In this document: piece after piece, positions 38,108 through 45,714 of the stretch | Layout: each line of letters begins with the position of its first letter | How positions within the stretch are numbered: the first letter of the stretch is position 1 | Assembly: GCA_905381055.1 (NCBI GenBank) | Contig: CAJPUR010000012.1 | Location: forward strand, 53,933-117,932 | Source: an uncultured Flavobacteriaceae bacterium | GTDB lineage: Bacteria; Bacteroidota; Bacteroidia; Flavobacteriales; Flavobacteriaceae | DNA length: 64,000 nucleotides | Reading direction: 5' to 3' | Notes under the pieces: model-generated | The model's input: only the letters and a program-made list of their open reading frames with translations | Told to the model about the DNA's origin: nothing | The model's database searches: none | Program-made: the position numbers and the translations under genes

Positions 38108-39685
38108 ATGTTGACTTTTTTTTCTTTTGTTGCTTACACTTTATTTGTAGCGATATATTCTTGGAAAAAACTTAAAAAAGAAAATCTCAAATCAAAAGAT
38201 GGATTCTTTTTAGGAGGAAGAAGTCTTACTGGAGTTGTAATTGCGGGTTCAATGTTGCTAACAAATCTTTCAACTGAGCATTTAATTGGACTTAATGGTT
38301 CATCATATAAAAATGGTTTTATTATCATTGCCTGGGAAGTGACTTCTGCACTAGCCCTAATATTTGCAGCAATTTATTTTGTACCTAAATATTTAAAAAT
38401 GGGATTAACAACTATTCCAGAATTTCTTGAAAAAAGATTTGATAAATCTACTAGAACTATAGTTGCTTTTTTCTTAATGATTTCATTTGTAGTAACATTA
38501 TTACCTATCGTTCTCTACACTGGTGCTATTAATCTAGAAAGTATATTTAATGTTTCTGAAGTTATGAATATTTCAAAAAAATCAGCTTTAATACTAACGA
38601 TTTTAGTTGTTGGAATTATAGGTTCGATTTATGCTGTCTTTGGAGGGTTAAAAGCTGTTGCTGTCTCTGACACATTAAATGGTTATGGATTATTGATTGG
38701 AGGTTTATCAGTTCCTATGATCGCATTAATAAGTATTGGTGATGGAAATCCATTTTATGGGCTTTCTAAAGTTTACAATCATGCTCCTGAAAAATTTAAC
38801 GTCATTGGGTCATCAGATTCAGTATTACCATTTGGAGTTTTATTTACAGGATTGATTATAAATCAAATCTATTTTTGGAGTATGAACCAAACTATCATTC
38901 AGAGAGCACTTGGAGCAAAAAGTCTTGTAGAAGCTCAAAAAGGATTATTATATACTGGAGTATTAAAGATTTTTGTTCCCATAATAATAATCCTCCCGGG
39001 GGTAATTGGATTCTATTATTTTAATGAGTCATTTTATGAGAATCAAGATATGATTTATCCTGAACTATTAAAAATTGTCTTACCAGCTGAAGTTGTTGGA
39101 ATATTTGCAGCTATAGTAATGGGAGCAGTTTTAAGCACATTCAACAGTGTTTTAAATAGTGCTTCAACAATTTTCAGTATTGATATTTATAAGAATTTTT
39201 ATAATAATAATGTAAGTGATAAAAAACTAGTGATAATTGGGAAAATAACCTCTGCAATTTTAGCTGTTTTCGCTATATTAGTTGCACCCTTAGTTGCCGA
39301 CGCGCCTGAGGGGTTATATCAATTACTACAACAACTCAATGGTATTTTCTTCATACCTATTGCATCAATTATGATTGCAGGTTTTTTTATAAAAAAAATT
39401 TCCCCTGAAGGTGCAAAAATCTCACTATTTGTTGGGCTAACATTTTATATTGTATCTACTTTTATTTTAAAAATTGACCTTCACTTTGTACATATTTGGG
39501 GAATTGAATTTATAATAAACATTTTTGTAATGTTATTAGCTTCTTTATACTACCCAAATATTAAAAGTTTTAAAATTGATGACTTAAATTTAATTGAATT
39601 AAAAGAATGGAAACATACAAAAGTAATGTCATTATTATTGGTGATTCTTACAATTACAATCTATATTGTTTTAAGTCAAAATTAA
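38108..39685 (+). CDS. Sodium/solute symporter (SSS/SLC5 family), probable inositol or sugar importer
   Basis: This 525-residue integral membrane protein has about 13-14 helices of the SLC5 family. Visible features are FFLGGRSLTGVVIAGSMLLT, NLSTEHLIGLNGSSYKNG near helix 1, and FAAIVMGAVLSTFNSVLNSAS, the sodium-site region. It imports a sugar or polyol together with sodium. Its place between iolG and inositol oxygenase suggests inositol as substrate; this is inference. Confidence 0.86.
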   Translation: MLTFFSFVAYTLFVAIYSWKKLKKENLKSKDGFFLGGRSLTGVVIAGSMLLTNLSTEHLIGLNGSSYKNGFIIIAWEVTSALALIFAAIYFVPKYLKMGLTTIPEFLEKRFDKSTRTIVAFFLMISFVVTLLPIVLYTGAINLESIFNVSEVMNISKKSALILTILVVGIIGSIYAVFGGLKAVAVSDTLNGYGLLIGGLSVPMIALISIGDGNPFYGLSKVYNHAPEKFNVIGSSDSVLPFGVLFTGLIINQIYFWSMNQTIIQRALGAKSLVEAQKGLLYTGVLKIFVPIIIILPGVIGFYYFNESFYENQDMIYPELLKIVLPAEVVGIFAAIVMGAVLSTFNSVLNSASTIFSIDIYKNFYNNNVSDKKLVIIGKITSAILAVFAILVAPLVADAPEGLYQLLQQLNGIFFIPIASIMIAGFFIKKISPEGAKISLFVGLTFYIVSTFILKIDLHFVHIWGIEFIINIFVMLLASLYYPNIKSFKIDDLNLIELKEWKHTKVMSLLLVILTITIYIVLSQN

Positions 39686-39755
39686 AATTCCATTAAATTT
39701 ATATTTTTGAATTAACTTTTTAATTATTAAATTGGTTGGATTAATTTAAATTAAA

Positions 39756-40565
39756 ATGGAGCAAAAATTTAGGGAGTTCACAAAAACTGATGTTTCTTTA
39801 GCTGTCAAAAATCATTACAGGAAAATGAGACAAAATCAAACCTTTGATTACGTTAAAAGAATGCATAATAAATATCTAAATTTTAATAATCCAATGGAAT
39901 TATGGGAAGCAATGTATAGCCTTGATAATTTAATTGATGTAAGTGATCCTGATCTAGATCTACCAAATGTTCAACATCTGATTCAAAGTGCTGAAGCAAT
40001 AAGAAATGATAACAGACCTGATTGGATGCAATTAACTGGACTAATCCATGACTTAGGTAAGACCATGTACCTTTGGGGTTGTGATAAAGACGGAACCAGT
40101 CAAAAAGAACAGTGGGGATTAGTTGGTGATGTATTTGTTGTAGGATGCTCACTCCCTGAAAGTTGTGTTTTTCCTGAATTCAATAAATTAAATCCTGATA
40201 TGGAAAATCAAAAATATAACACTCAAAATGGAATATATCAGGATAAATGTGGATTAGACAATCTTACACTTGCTTGGGGCCACGATGAATACCTATTTCA
40301 AGTTTTAAAAAATCATAAAACCAATGATTTACCTGAAGAAGCTATGGCCATGATCCGTTATCACTCTTTCTATCCTTGGCATACAGGAATGAGTTATAGT
40401 TCACTATTAAATGAAAAAGACAAACAATATCTTGAGTGGATAAAAGATTTTAATAAATATGATTTGTATACTAAATCAAATAAAACTTATGATTTAGATG
40501 AAATAATAGATTATTATGATCCAATAGCAAAAAAATACTTAGGTGACACTTTAATTTATTGGTAA
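39756..40565 (+). CDS. myo-Inositol oxygenase (MIOX)
   Basis: MIOX is a di-iron enzyme that opens myo-inositol with oxygen to D-glucuronate. This 269-residue protein aligns along its length with animal MIOX by eye. The six iron ligands are all in place: H74, H98-D99 (GLIHDLGK), H176 (WGHDEY), H203 (RYHSFYPWHTG) and D236 (KYDLYTK). NPDMENQKYNTQNGIYQDKC is also family-typical. MIOX is mainly eukaryotic with a scattered bacterial distribution. A TATTTTTG element at 39702-39709 is a possible -7 box. Confidence 0.95.
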   Translation: MEQKFREFTKTDVSLAVKNHYRKMRQNQTFDYVKRMHNKYLNFNNPMELWEAMYSLDNLIDVSDPDLDLPNVQHLIQSAEAIRNDNRPDWMQLTGLIHDLGKTMYLWGCDKDGTSQKEQWGLVGDVFVVGCSLPESCVFPEFNKLNPDMENQKYNTQNGIYQDKCGLDNLTLAWGHDEYLFQVLKNHKTNDLPEEAMAMIRYHSFYPWHTGMSYSSLLNEKDKQYLEWIKDFNKYDLYTKSNKTYDLDEIIDYYDPIAKKYLGDTLIYW

Positions 40566-40595
40566 AAATCGCATTAAAATAAAATTTTGATTTTT

Positions 40596-40681
40596 GCGCA
40601 TGTGGCGGAATTGGTATACGCGCTAGGTTGAGGGCCTAGTAGGATTTATTTCCTGTGGAAGTTCGAGTCTTCTCATGCGCA
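40596..40681 (+). tRNA. tRNA-Leu (anticodon GAG)
   Basis: A class II tRNA: acceptor GCGCATG/CATGCGC, D arm GCG..GCG, anticodon stem CTAGG/CCTAG with loop TTGAGGG (anticodon GAG), a long variable arm, and T arm GGAAG-TTCGAGT-CTTCT. The discriminator is A and CCA is not encoded. Confidence 0.95.
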
Positions 40682-40762
40682 CAATAAAACATACATTTTA
40701 CTTTTATATAAATATTAGTTTTTGTAATTTCGTTTAACTTTTTATAAGAAATATTAGACGAG

Positions 40763-41692
40763 ATGGATGCGGTTATAAATGCTGTAAAAAATAGTTTTAC
40801 TATTAAAAACCTTGAAACAATCTCTGGTATTAAATCTCACACAATAAGAATTTGGGAGAAAAGATATAAACTTCTTCAGCCAAAAAGAACAAGTACTAAT
40901 ATTCGTAGATATGACCTTGACAATTTTAAAAAGTTACTTAATATAGCTCTACTAATAAAAAATGGATATAAAATTTCCAAAATTGCAAATCTTTCTTTAA
41001 TTGAAATTGAGAATAATATTAAAGAAATTACTATCAAGGAAAATTCTGAAACAATTTATATAAACTCCTTTAAATTATCTATGATTAGTTTTGATACTTC
41101 ATTGTTTTACAAAACTTTTAATGAGATTATTAAAATAAAATCATTTGAATTTATATACATGAATGTTTTTCTCCCACTAATGAAAGAGTTAGGAATTTTA
41201 TGGCAAACTGGATCTGTAAGTGCATCACATGAACATTTTATAACTAATTTAATAAAACAAAAAATTCATGTTCATACAGAGATTTTAAGTAAAACTGAAA
41301 AAATATCAAAATCAAATTTTGTTCTTTTTCTTCCTGAAAATGAATTTCATGAGTTAAGTATTCTTTTTTTAAATTATTGGATTTTAAGTAATGGCCATAA
41401 TACGATTTTTTTGGGTCAATCTATTCCTAATTCTGATTTAATGACGATTTTAAATAAAAATGAAAACATCCATTTTATTTCATTTTTCACTGTTGAACCA
41501 AATAAAGATGATATTTTCAATTACCTAAATGATTTTGAAGATAACTTATTAAAAGGCAACCAAAATCAATTATCTCTGTTTGGCCCTCAAATTTTCCACA
41601 TAAAAGACGACATCAGATGGGAAAGGGTAAATCTCTTCTTTTCACTTGAAGAATTCAAGGAAAAGTTTTTTACTAAAAAAGTTTATTCTTAA
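40763..41692 (+). CDS. CarH/LitR-like MerR regulator with B12-binding domain
   Basis: Residues about 13-80 form a MerR-type helix-turn-helix (FTIKNLETISGIKSHTIRIW, EKRYKLLQPKRT). The C-terminal part fits the cobalamin-binding cassette of light-sensing CarH repressors. The Wx9EH motif is present as W147 and E157-H158. The ExHxxG motif that supplies the lower His ligand reads E194-F-H196-E-L-S, with serine for glycine. CarH with adenosylcobalamin represses carotenoid genes in the dark and releases DNA in light. It is followed directly by crtB and crtZ, the expected targets. Confidence 0.85.
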   Translation: MDAVINAVKNSFTIKNLETISGIKSHTIRIWEKRYKLLQPKRTSTNIRRYDLDNFKKLLNIALLIKNGYKISKIANLSLIEIENNIKEITIKENSETIYINSFKLSMISFDTSLFYKTFNEIIKIKSFEFIYMNVFLPLMKELGILWQTGSVSASHEHFITNLIKQKIHVHTEILSKTEKISKSNFVLFLPENEFHELSILFLNYWILSNGHNTIFLGQSIPNSDLMTILNKNENIHFISFFTVEPNKDDIFNYLNDFEDNLLKGNQNQLSLFGPQIFHIKDDIRWERVNLFFSLEEFKEKFFTKKVYS

Positions 41693-41738
41693 GTTTTTGT
41701 ATATTTATATTGATTGATTTAAGAGAATTAAAATTGAC

Positions 41739-42578
41739 ATGAAAAAAATTTTTGACTCAGTGTCTAATGAATGTAGTAGGATTGTCACTGAATCCTACAG
41801 TACATCTTTTTCTCTAGCTACAAAAATGCTTCATAATTCAATAAGAAAAGACATCTACAATATATATGGATTTGTTAGGTTTGCTGACGAGATTGTTGAT
41901 ACCTTTCACGATTACAAAAAAAAAGAACTTTTTGAAAAATTTGAAGAAGATTTAAAAAATTCATTAGAAAATAAGATCAGTTTAAATCCCATTTTAAATT
42001 CATTTCAAAACACAGTATTTAAATATAAAATTAACAAAGAACTAATTGAATCGTTCATGCAAAGTATGCGATGGGACCTAAATAAAAAAAAATATTTAAA
42101 TGAAAAGGATTATAAAGACTACATATATGGTTCAGCGGACGTAGTTGGTTTAATGTGCTTAAAAGTTTTTGTAAAGGGAGACTCAACAGAATACAATAAT
42201 TTAAAAAAATCAGCAATGTCTCTGGGTTCTGCTTTTCAAAAAGTAAATTTTTTAAGAGATATAAAAAATGATGTAAATTTTTTGAAAAGATCTTATTTTC
42301 CAAATTTTGATTTTGATTCTTTCACTGATGACAAAAAAAATGAAATAATAAATGAAATTGAAAAAGATTTTGATTTTGGGCTTAAAGGTATATTAAAATT
42401 ACCTAAAGAAGCAAGATTTGGAGTTTATACCGCTTACAAATATTACCATAAATTACTATTAAAATTAAAACAAACTCCTTCAAAAAAAATAAAAGATGCT
42501 AGAATCAGAGTACCAAATTATCAAAAGATAACTGTTCTAGCTCAATCATATTTAAATTATAGACTAAATATTTTATAA
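41739..42578 (+). CDS. crtB: Phytoene synthase CrtB
   Basis: CrtB joins two geranylgeranyl diphosphates to phytoene, the first carotenoid step. Both magnesium-binding aspartate motifs are visible: FADEIVDTF (DxxxD) and NFLRDIKNDVNFLKRSYFP. The first motif YSTSFSLATKM lies near the N-terminus. The length of 279 residues is normal. It lies 46 bases after the CarH-like regulator and one base before crtZ. Confidence 0.94.
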   Translation: MKKIFDSVSNECSRIVTESYSTSFSLATKMLHNSIRKDIYNIYGFVRFADEIVDTFHDYKKKELFEKFEEDLKNSLENKISLNPILNSFQNTVFKYKINKELIESFMQSMRWDLNKKKYLNEKDYKDYIYGSADVVGLMCLKVFVKGDSTEYNNLKKSAMSLGSAFQKVNFLRDIKNDVNFLKRSYFPNFDFDSFTDDKKNEIINEIEKDFDFGLKGILKLPKEARFGVYTAYKYYHKLLLKLKQTPSKKIKDARIRVPNYQKITVLAQSYLNYRLNIL

Positions 42579-42579
42579 A

Positions 42580-43026
42580 TTGGAAATACTTTTATTCATA
42601 GTTGTTGTTTCTCTTACATTTATTTTTATGGAATTTATGGCTTGGTTTTCTCATAAATATATTATGCATGGTTTTTTATGGTCATGGCATAAAGATCATC
42701 ATAAAAAAGATCATAATTCATGGTTTGAAAGAAATGACCTTTTTTTTATTTCATATGCAATTGTAAGTGCATCTTTTTTTATTAGTTGGACTGATTTTGG
42801 TTTTTGGTTTGGACTACCAATAGCACTAGGTATTTTATTTTATGGAATAACATATTTTATTATACATGATATTTTCATCCATCAACGATTTAAGTTTTTT
42901 AGAAGACCCACAAATACTTACGCAAAAGCACTAAGAAGAGCACATAAAATGCATCACAAAAATTTAAATAAAAACGGTGGTGAAAGTTTTGGTATGCTTT
43001 GGATTTCCTCAAAATATTTTAAATAA
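42580..43026 (+). CDS. crtZ: Beta-carotene hydroxylase CrtZ
   Basis: CrtZ is a di-iron membrane hydroxylase that adds 3-hydroxyl groups to beta-carotene, giving zeaxanthin. The 148-residue protein has the histidine clusters HKYIMHG, WHKDHH, HDIFIHQRF and RRAHKMHH, and about four hydrophobic helices. It starts with TTG, one base after the crtB stop, so it is probably translationally coupled. Lycopene cyclase, needed to make its substrate, is not in the window. Confidence 0.93.
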   Translation: MEILLFIVVVSLTFIFMEFMAWFSHKYIMHGFLWSWHKDHHKKDHNSWFERNDLFFISYAIVSASFFISWTDFGFWFGLPIALGILFYGITYFIIHDIFIHQRFKFFRRPTNTYAKALRRAHKMHHKNLNKNGGESFGMLWISSKYFK

Positions 43027-43033
43027 TTTTGAA

Positions 43034-44404
43034 CTATTTTTTTAACCAATTACTTGAAAATTCACAATTAAAATTCGAATCATTTAAACTAACATAAGTA
43101 TCTATGATTTTTTCTTCCAACCATTCCTGAATAATACTTATCTGTTTATCCTTAAGCGCAAGATCTTTTATTTTTGAAAAATCCTTAGAATAATCAGCTC
43201 TGTGCTCTTCATATCTGTTTATGATTTTAAGAATCTTGTATCTTTTTTTTCCAGAGCGAGTTTCATCAAGATATGGATTTGAAATATCATTTTCTTTTAA
43301 ATCTCTAATTTGATTATATAGAACAGGATCCATTTTAGTTAGCTCAAATCGAGTCGTTCCATTAATTGGATTAACAAGAATTCCACCGTTATTTCTGGTT
43401 TCTTTATCAGATGAAAAGTTTATAGCCGCATTTTTAAAAGATATTTCATTATCAAAAATTCTCTTTCTTAGGGTGTCCATTATTTTTTTCGTTTCAGAAA
43501 GCATGATAGGATCGACTTTAGGTGTCAATAAAATATGCCTTACATCGACCTCTTGACCACGAATTTTATCTACTTTAAGAATATGCCATCCAAAATCTGA
43601 CTCAAAAGGATCTGAAATTTCTCCTTCCTGAAGACTAAAAGCTACACCTCTAAATTCTTTAACCATTTTAGGTTTTTTTCGATTTAGAGTGTATTTACCT
43701 CCATTAGATCTTGAACCTGGATCTTGAGAATATAAAATTGCTTTAGATGCAAAACTTTGCCCTTTTTCTTCAATGTCATTTTTAAAACTATTTAATTGAT
43801 CTATTATTCTAGATTTTTCATCTTCAGAAATTTTTGGTTCTAATACAATTTGAGATATTTCAAGTTCAGTTCCAAAGAATGGAATTTCAATTTTAGGAAT
43901 AGAACTAAAAAACTGTTTTACTTCCTCAGGAGTAATCTCAACTTTCTCGATAATTTCAGATTGCATTAATGATGATAATCTCTGTTCCTTGTTAATCTGA
44001 AATAATTCGTCTCTAAAAGAAGCTTCATCAGATTTGTTGTAAAATTTCAATACTTCCTCCAGGCTTCCTAACTGTTCAGTAAAATATTCAATACTTTGAT
44101 CTACATAATCATATACTTCAGAATCAGATATTTCAACACTATCTTGAATTGCATGATGAGTATATAGTTTATCTTTCATTAATTTTTCAAGAATTTCACA
44201 TCTTGTAACACCAGATATTGAAATACCCTCAGACTCCATTTCAACAAAAGTCTTATCAATGTCAGAATTTAAGATTATATAATCACCTACAACTGCTGAA
44301 ACTCCATCAATTTTTATTTTTTTGGAATTTTGACAGATAAGACTATGTGATGTTAATAGAAAAAAAATAAATATAATTCTGAAAGAACATTTAATAAATT
44401 TCAT
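43034..44404 (-). CDS. SurA-like periplasmic parvulin isomerase/chaperone
   Basis: From the ATG at 44404 the protein has a signal peptide (FKIIFIFFLL-like, FFLLTSHSLICQ) and starts KIDGVSAVVGDYIILNSDID, the classic SurA opening. Two parvulin (PpiC-type) domains follow, visible as EISQIVLEPKISEDEKSR with DPGSRSNGGKYTL and VDVRHILLTPKVDP with SDKETRNNGGILV. It assists folding of outer-membrane proteins. An upstream in-frame ATG at 44425 would add seven residues before the signal. Its start overlaps the stop of the upstream lipoprotein gene by 14 bases. Confidence 0.88.
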   Translation of the reverse strand: MKFIKCSFRIIFIFFLLTSHSLICQNSKKIKIDGVSAVVGDYIILNSDIDKTFVEMESEGISISGVTRCEILEKLMKDKLYTHHAIQDSVEISDSEVYDYVDQSIEYFTEQLGSLEEVLKFYNKSDEASFRDELFQINKEQRLSSLMQSEIIEKVEITPEEVKQFFSSIPKIEIPFFGTELEISQIVLEPKISEDEKSRIIDQLNSFKNDIEEKGQSFASKAILYSQDPGSRSNGGKYTLNRKKPKMVKEFRGVAFSLQEGEISDPFESDFGWHILKVDKIRGQEVDVRHILLTPKVDPIMLSETKKIMDTLRKRIFDNEISFKNAAINFSSDKETRNNGGILVNPINGTTRFELTKMDPVLYNQIRDLKENDISNPYLDETRSGKKRYKILKIINRYEEHRADYSKDFSKIKDLALKDKQISIIQEWLEEKIIDTYVSLNDSNFNCEFSSNWLKK

Positions 44405-45245
44405 ATCTGTTAGTCTTGATTGCATCTTGAATTATGTCTTTTTCAAATTTTTTAATAAACTTTAATTTCTTTTTATTAAAAATAATTTTTTTAATTGTAC
44501 TTTCAATATATTCCAAAGGAGGAATTTCGTTTCTTGAAAGATTTTTTTTAATATAAAACAAATATAATTCTAATGAATCTTCAATTTGAAAAAAATTTGT
44601 TTTTTTTGTAAAATTAATTTCATTTATATCTTTTATAAAATCGACTGAATTTATAAATTCTCTTTTTGATATCCATACAGAGTCATTCATCCTAGAAAAG
44701 GAGAATTGATAGGAAAGTGAATCTAAAAAAACTCTATCATCAGGATTAAAAGATTTAAATCTTTTTTTAATATCCTCTAAATCAACATTGTTTATTGGTA
44801 CTGAAATAAATCTTATTTTAAATAACTCCTCATTTAATTTAAAATTAGATTTATTTGATTCGTAAAAATCATTGATTTCATTAAAACTAATAATTGTATC
44901 TATAGAGTTTTTAATAACTGATTCTTTGTAAGATCTTGAAAATAGATCATATTTATAATCTTCAACAAGTTCATTCAGTTGATTAAGGGTTTGATCCGAT
45001 AAATTAATTTTAGATCTCTCAAATAGTAAACGTTCCCTTGCCCATTTATCGATAAAGCTATTAGCTTTTATTAAACTATCAGATTTAGAAGAGAATTTTA
45101 TCTTTTTATTTAATTCAGAATGATATAAAAAGCTATTACCAGCTCTGGCTATAATTTTATCATTTACATTTGAATTAAAAATAGTACAACTATTAAAAAT
45201 AATTGAGTTAACAAAAAAAATTAATATTAAAATTGGTTTTTTAAT
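44391..45245 (-). CDS. SurA/PpiC-related lipoprotein, apparent AUU start
   Basis: An open frame runs from the stop at 44391 up to an in-frame TAA at 45267-45269. It starts with a lipoprotein signal (KKPILILIFFVNSIIFNSC) and continues VNDKIIARAGNSFLYHSELN, the opening of SurA-like isomerase lipoproteins that flavobacteria keep upstream of surA. The remainder is helical and lysine-rich without a clear parvulin core. No ATG, GTG or TTG precedes the signal after the stop. ATT at 45243-45245 holds the Met position before Lys-Lys, giving 284 residues. An ATG (45281) in the same frame is cut off by the TAA. The first canonical start (44690) would leave only 99 residues. Confidence 0.72.
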   Translation of the reverse strand: MKKPILILIFFVNSIIFNSCTIFNSNVNDKIIARAGNSFLYHSELNKKIKFSSKSDSLIKANSFIDKWARERLLFERSKINLSDQTLNQLNELVEDYKYDLFSRSYKESVIKNSIDTIISFNEINDFYESNKSNFKLNEELFKIRFISVPINNVDLEDIKKRFKSFNPDDRVFLDSLSYQFSFSRMNDSVWISKREFINSVDFIKDINEINFTKKTNFFQIEDSLELYLFYIKKNLSRNEIPPLEYIESTIKKIIFNKKKLKFIKKFEKDIIQDAIKTNRYEIY

Positions 45246-45298
45246 TTTTAAAAAAATTAATAAGTTTTACAATAAATTCATTAACAGTGTTTTAAAAT

Positions 45299-45322
45299 GT
45301 TAATAAATCAAAATTTATTAAC
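45299..45322. repeat. Perfect inverted repeat, possible operator
   Basis: GTTAATAAAT (45299-45308) and its exact reverse complement ATTTATTAAC (45313-45322) flank a 4-base spacer. It lies in the 103-base region between two divergent genes for envelope proteins, 27 bases before the start of the small secreted protein. No T run follows, so it is not an obvious terminator. Confidence 0.5.
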
Positions 45323-45348
45323 AAAATAATTTGTAAATTGCATTAAAT

Positions 45349-45708
45349 ATGTTTGGTATGCCTTTTAAAATTATATTCGCCTTCATATTATTAAATATAC
45401 TTTTTTTACCAAACTTTATTTTTGGTTTCAATAAACTAGCCCCTAAAATTAATCAAAATATCGATTTTCTTTATAAAAAAGAAAATTTAGTTTCTGTATT
45501 CTATAAAGATGGAGAAATTATTCTTAAAGGATTTCTAGGAGTAGGTAATGTTTACATATTTACAATTATTGGAAATCCAATTTATAAAATGGAAAATACT
45601 AATTTGGATGGTTTAAATTTAAGAGTGAATTTAAAATCAAATAATCTTTACATTGTAAGAGTTCAAAAAAACAATTCAATAAAAACTTTTAAAATCCTAA
45701 CTAATTAG
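45349..45708 (+). CDS. Small secreted protein with T9SS sorting-domain-like C-terminus
   Basis: This 119-residue protein has an N-terminal signal peptide (IIFAFILLNILFLPNFIFG). Its second half (GNVYIFTIIGNPIYKMENTN, then LYIVRVQKNNSIKTFKILTN) resembles the type A sorting domain of T9SS cargo, with the usual pattern of a strand, a 'GNPIY' turn and a final YIVRV..KTFKI. There is almost no cargo between signal and tail. The start could be either ATG at 45349 or 45358. It may be a tiny secreted protein, or a domain of this fold used for another purpose. It converges with guaB. Confidence 0.6.
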   Translation: MFGMPFKIIFAFILLNILFLPNFIFGFNKLAPKINQNIDFLYKKENLVSVFYKDGEIILKGFLGVGNVYIFTIIGNPIYKMENTNLDGLNLRVNLKSNNLYIVRVQKNNSIKTFKILTN

Positions 45709-45714
45709 ATCGTT

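Noticed and set aside
39883..40152. Minus-strand frame of 89 codons
   Set aside because: It is antisense to MIOX, which has all six iron ligands.
33107..40762. Integrative element inserted at tRNA-Leu
   Set aside because: No integrase, and no repeat of the tRNA 3' end was found by eye at the other side, so no mobile element is called.
45267..45281. ATG-AAT-TTA-TTG-TAA in frame with the SurA-like lipoprotein, suggesting stop-codon readthrough
   Set aside because: TAA ends many genes in the window, and starting at the ATT gives a normal lipoprotein signal without readthrough.
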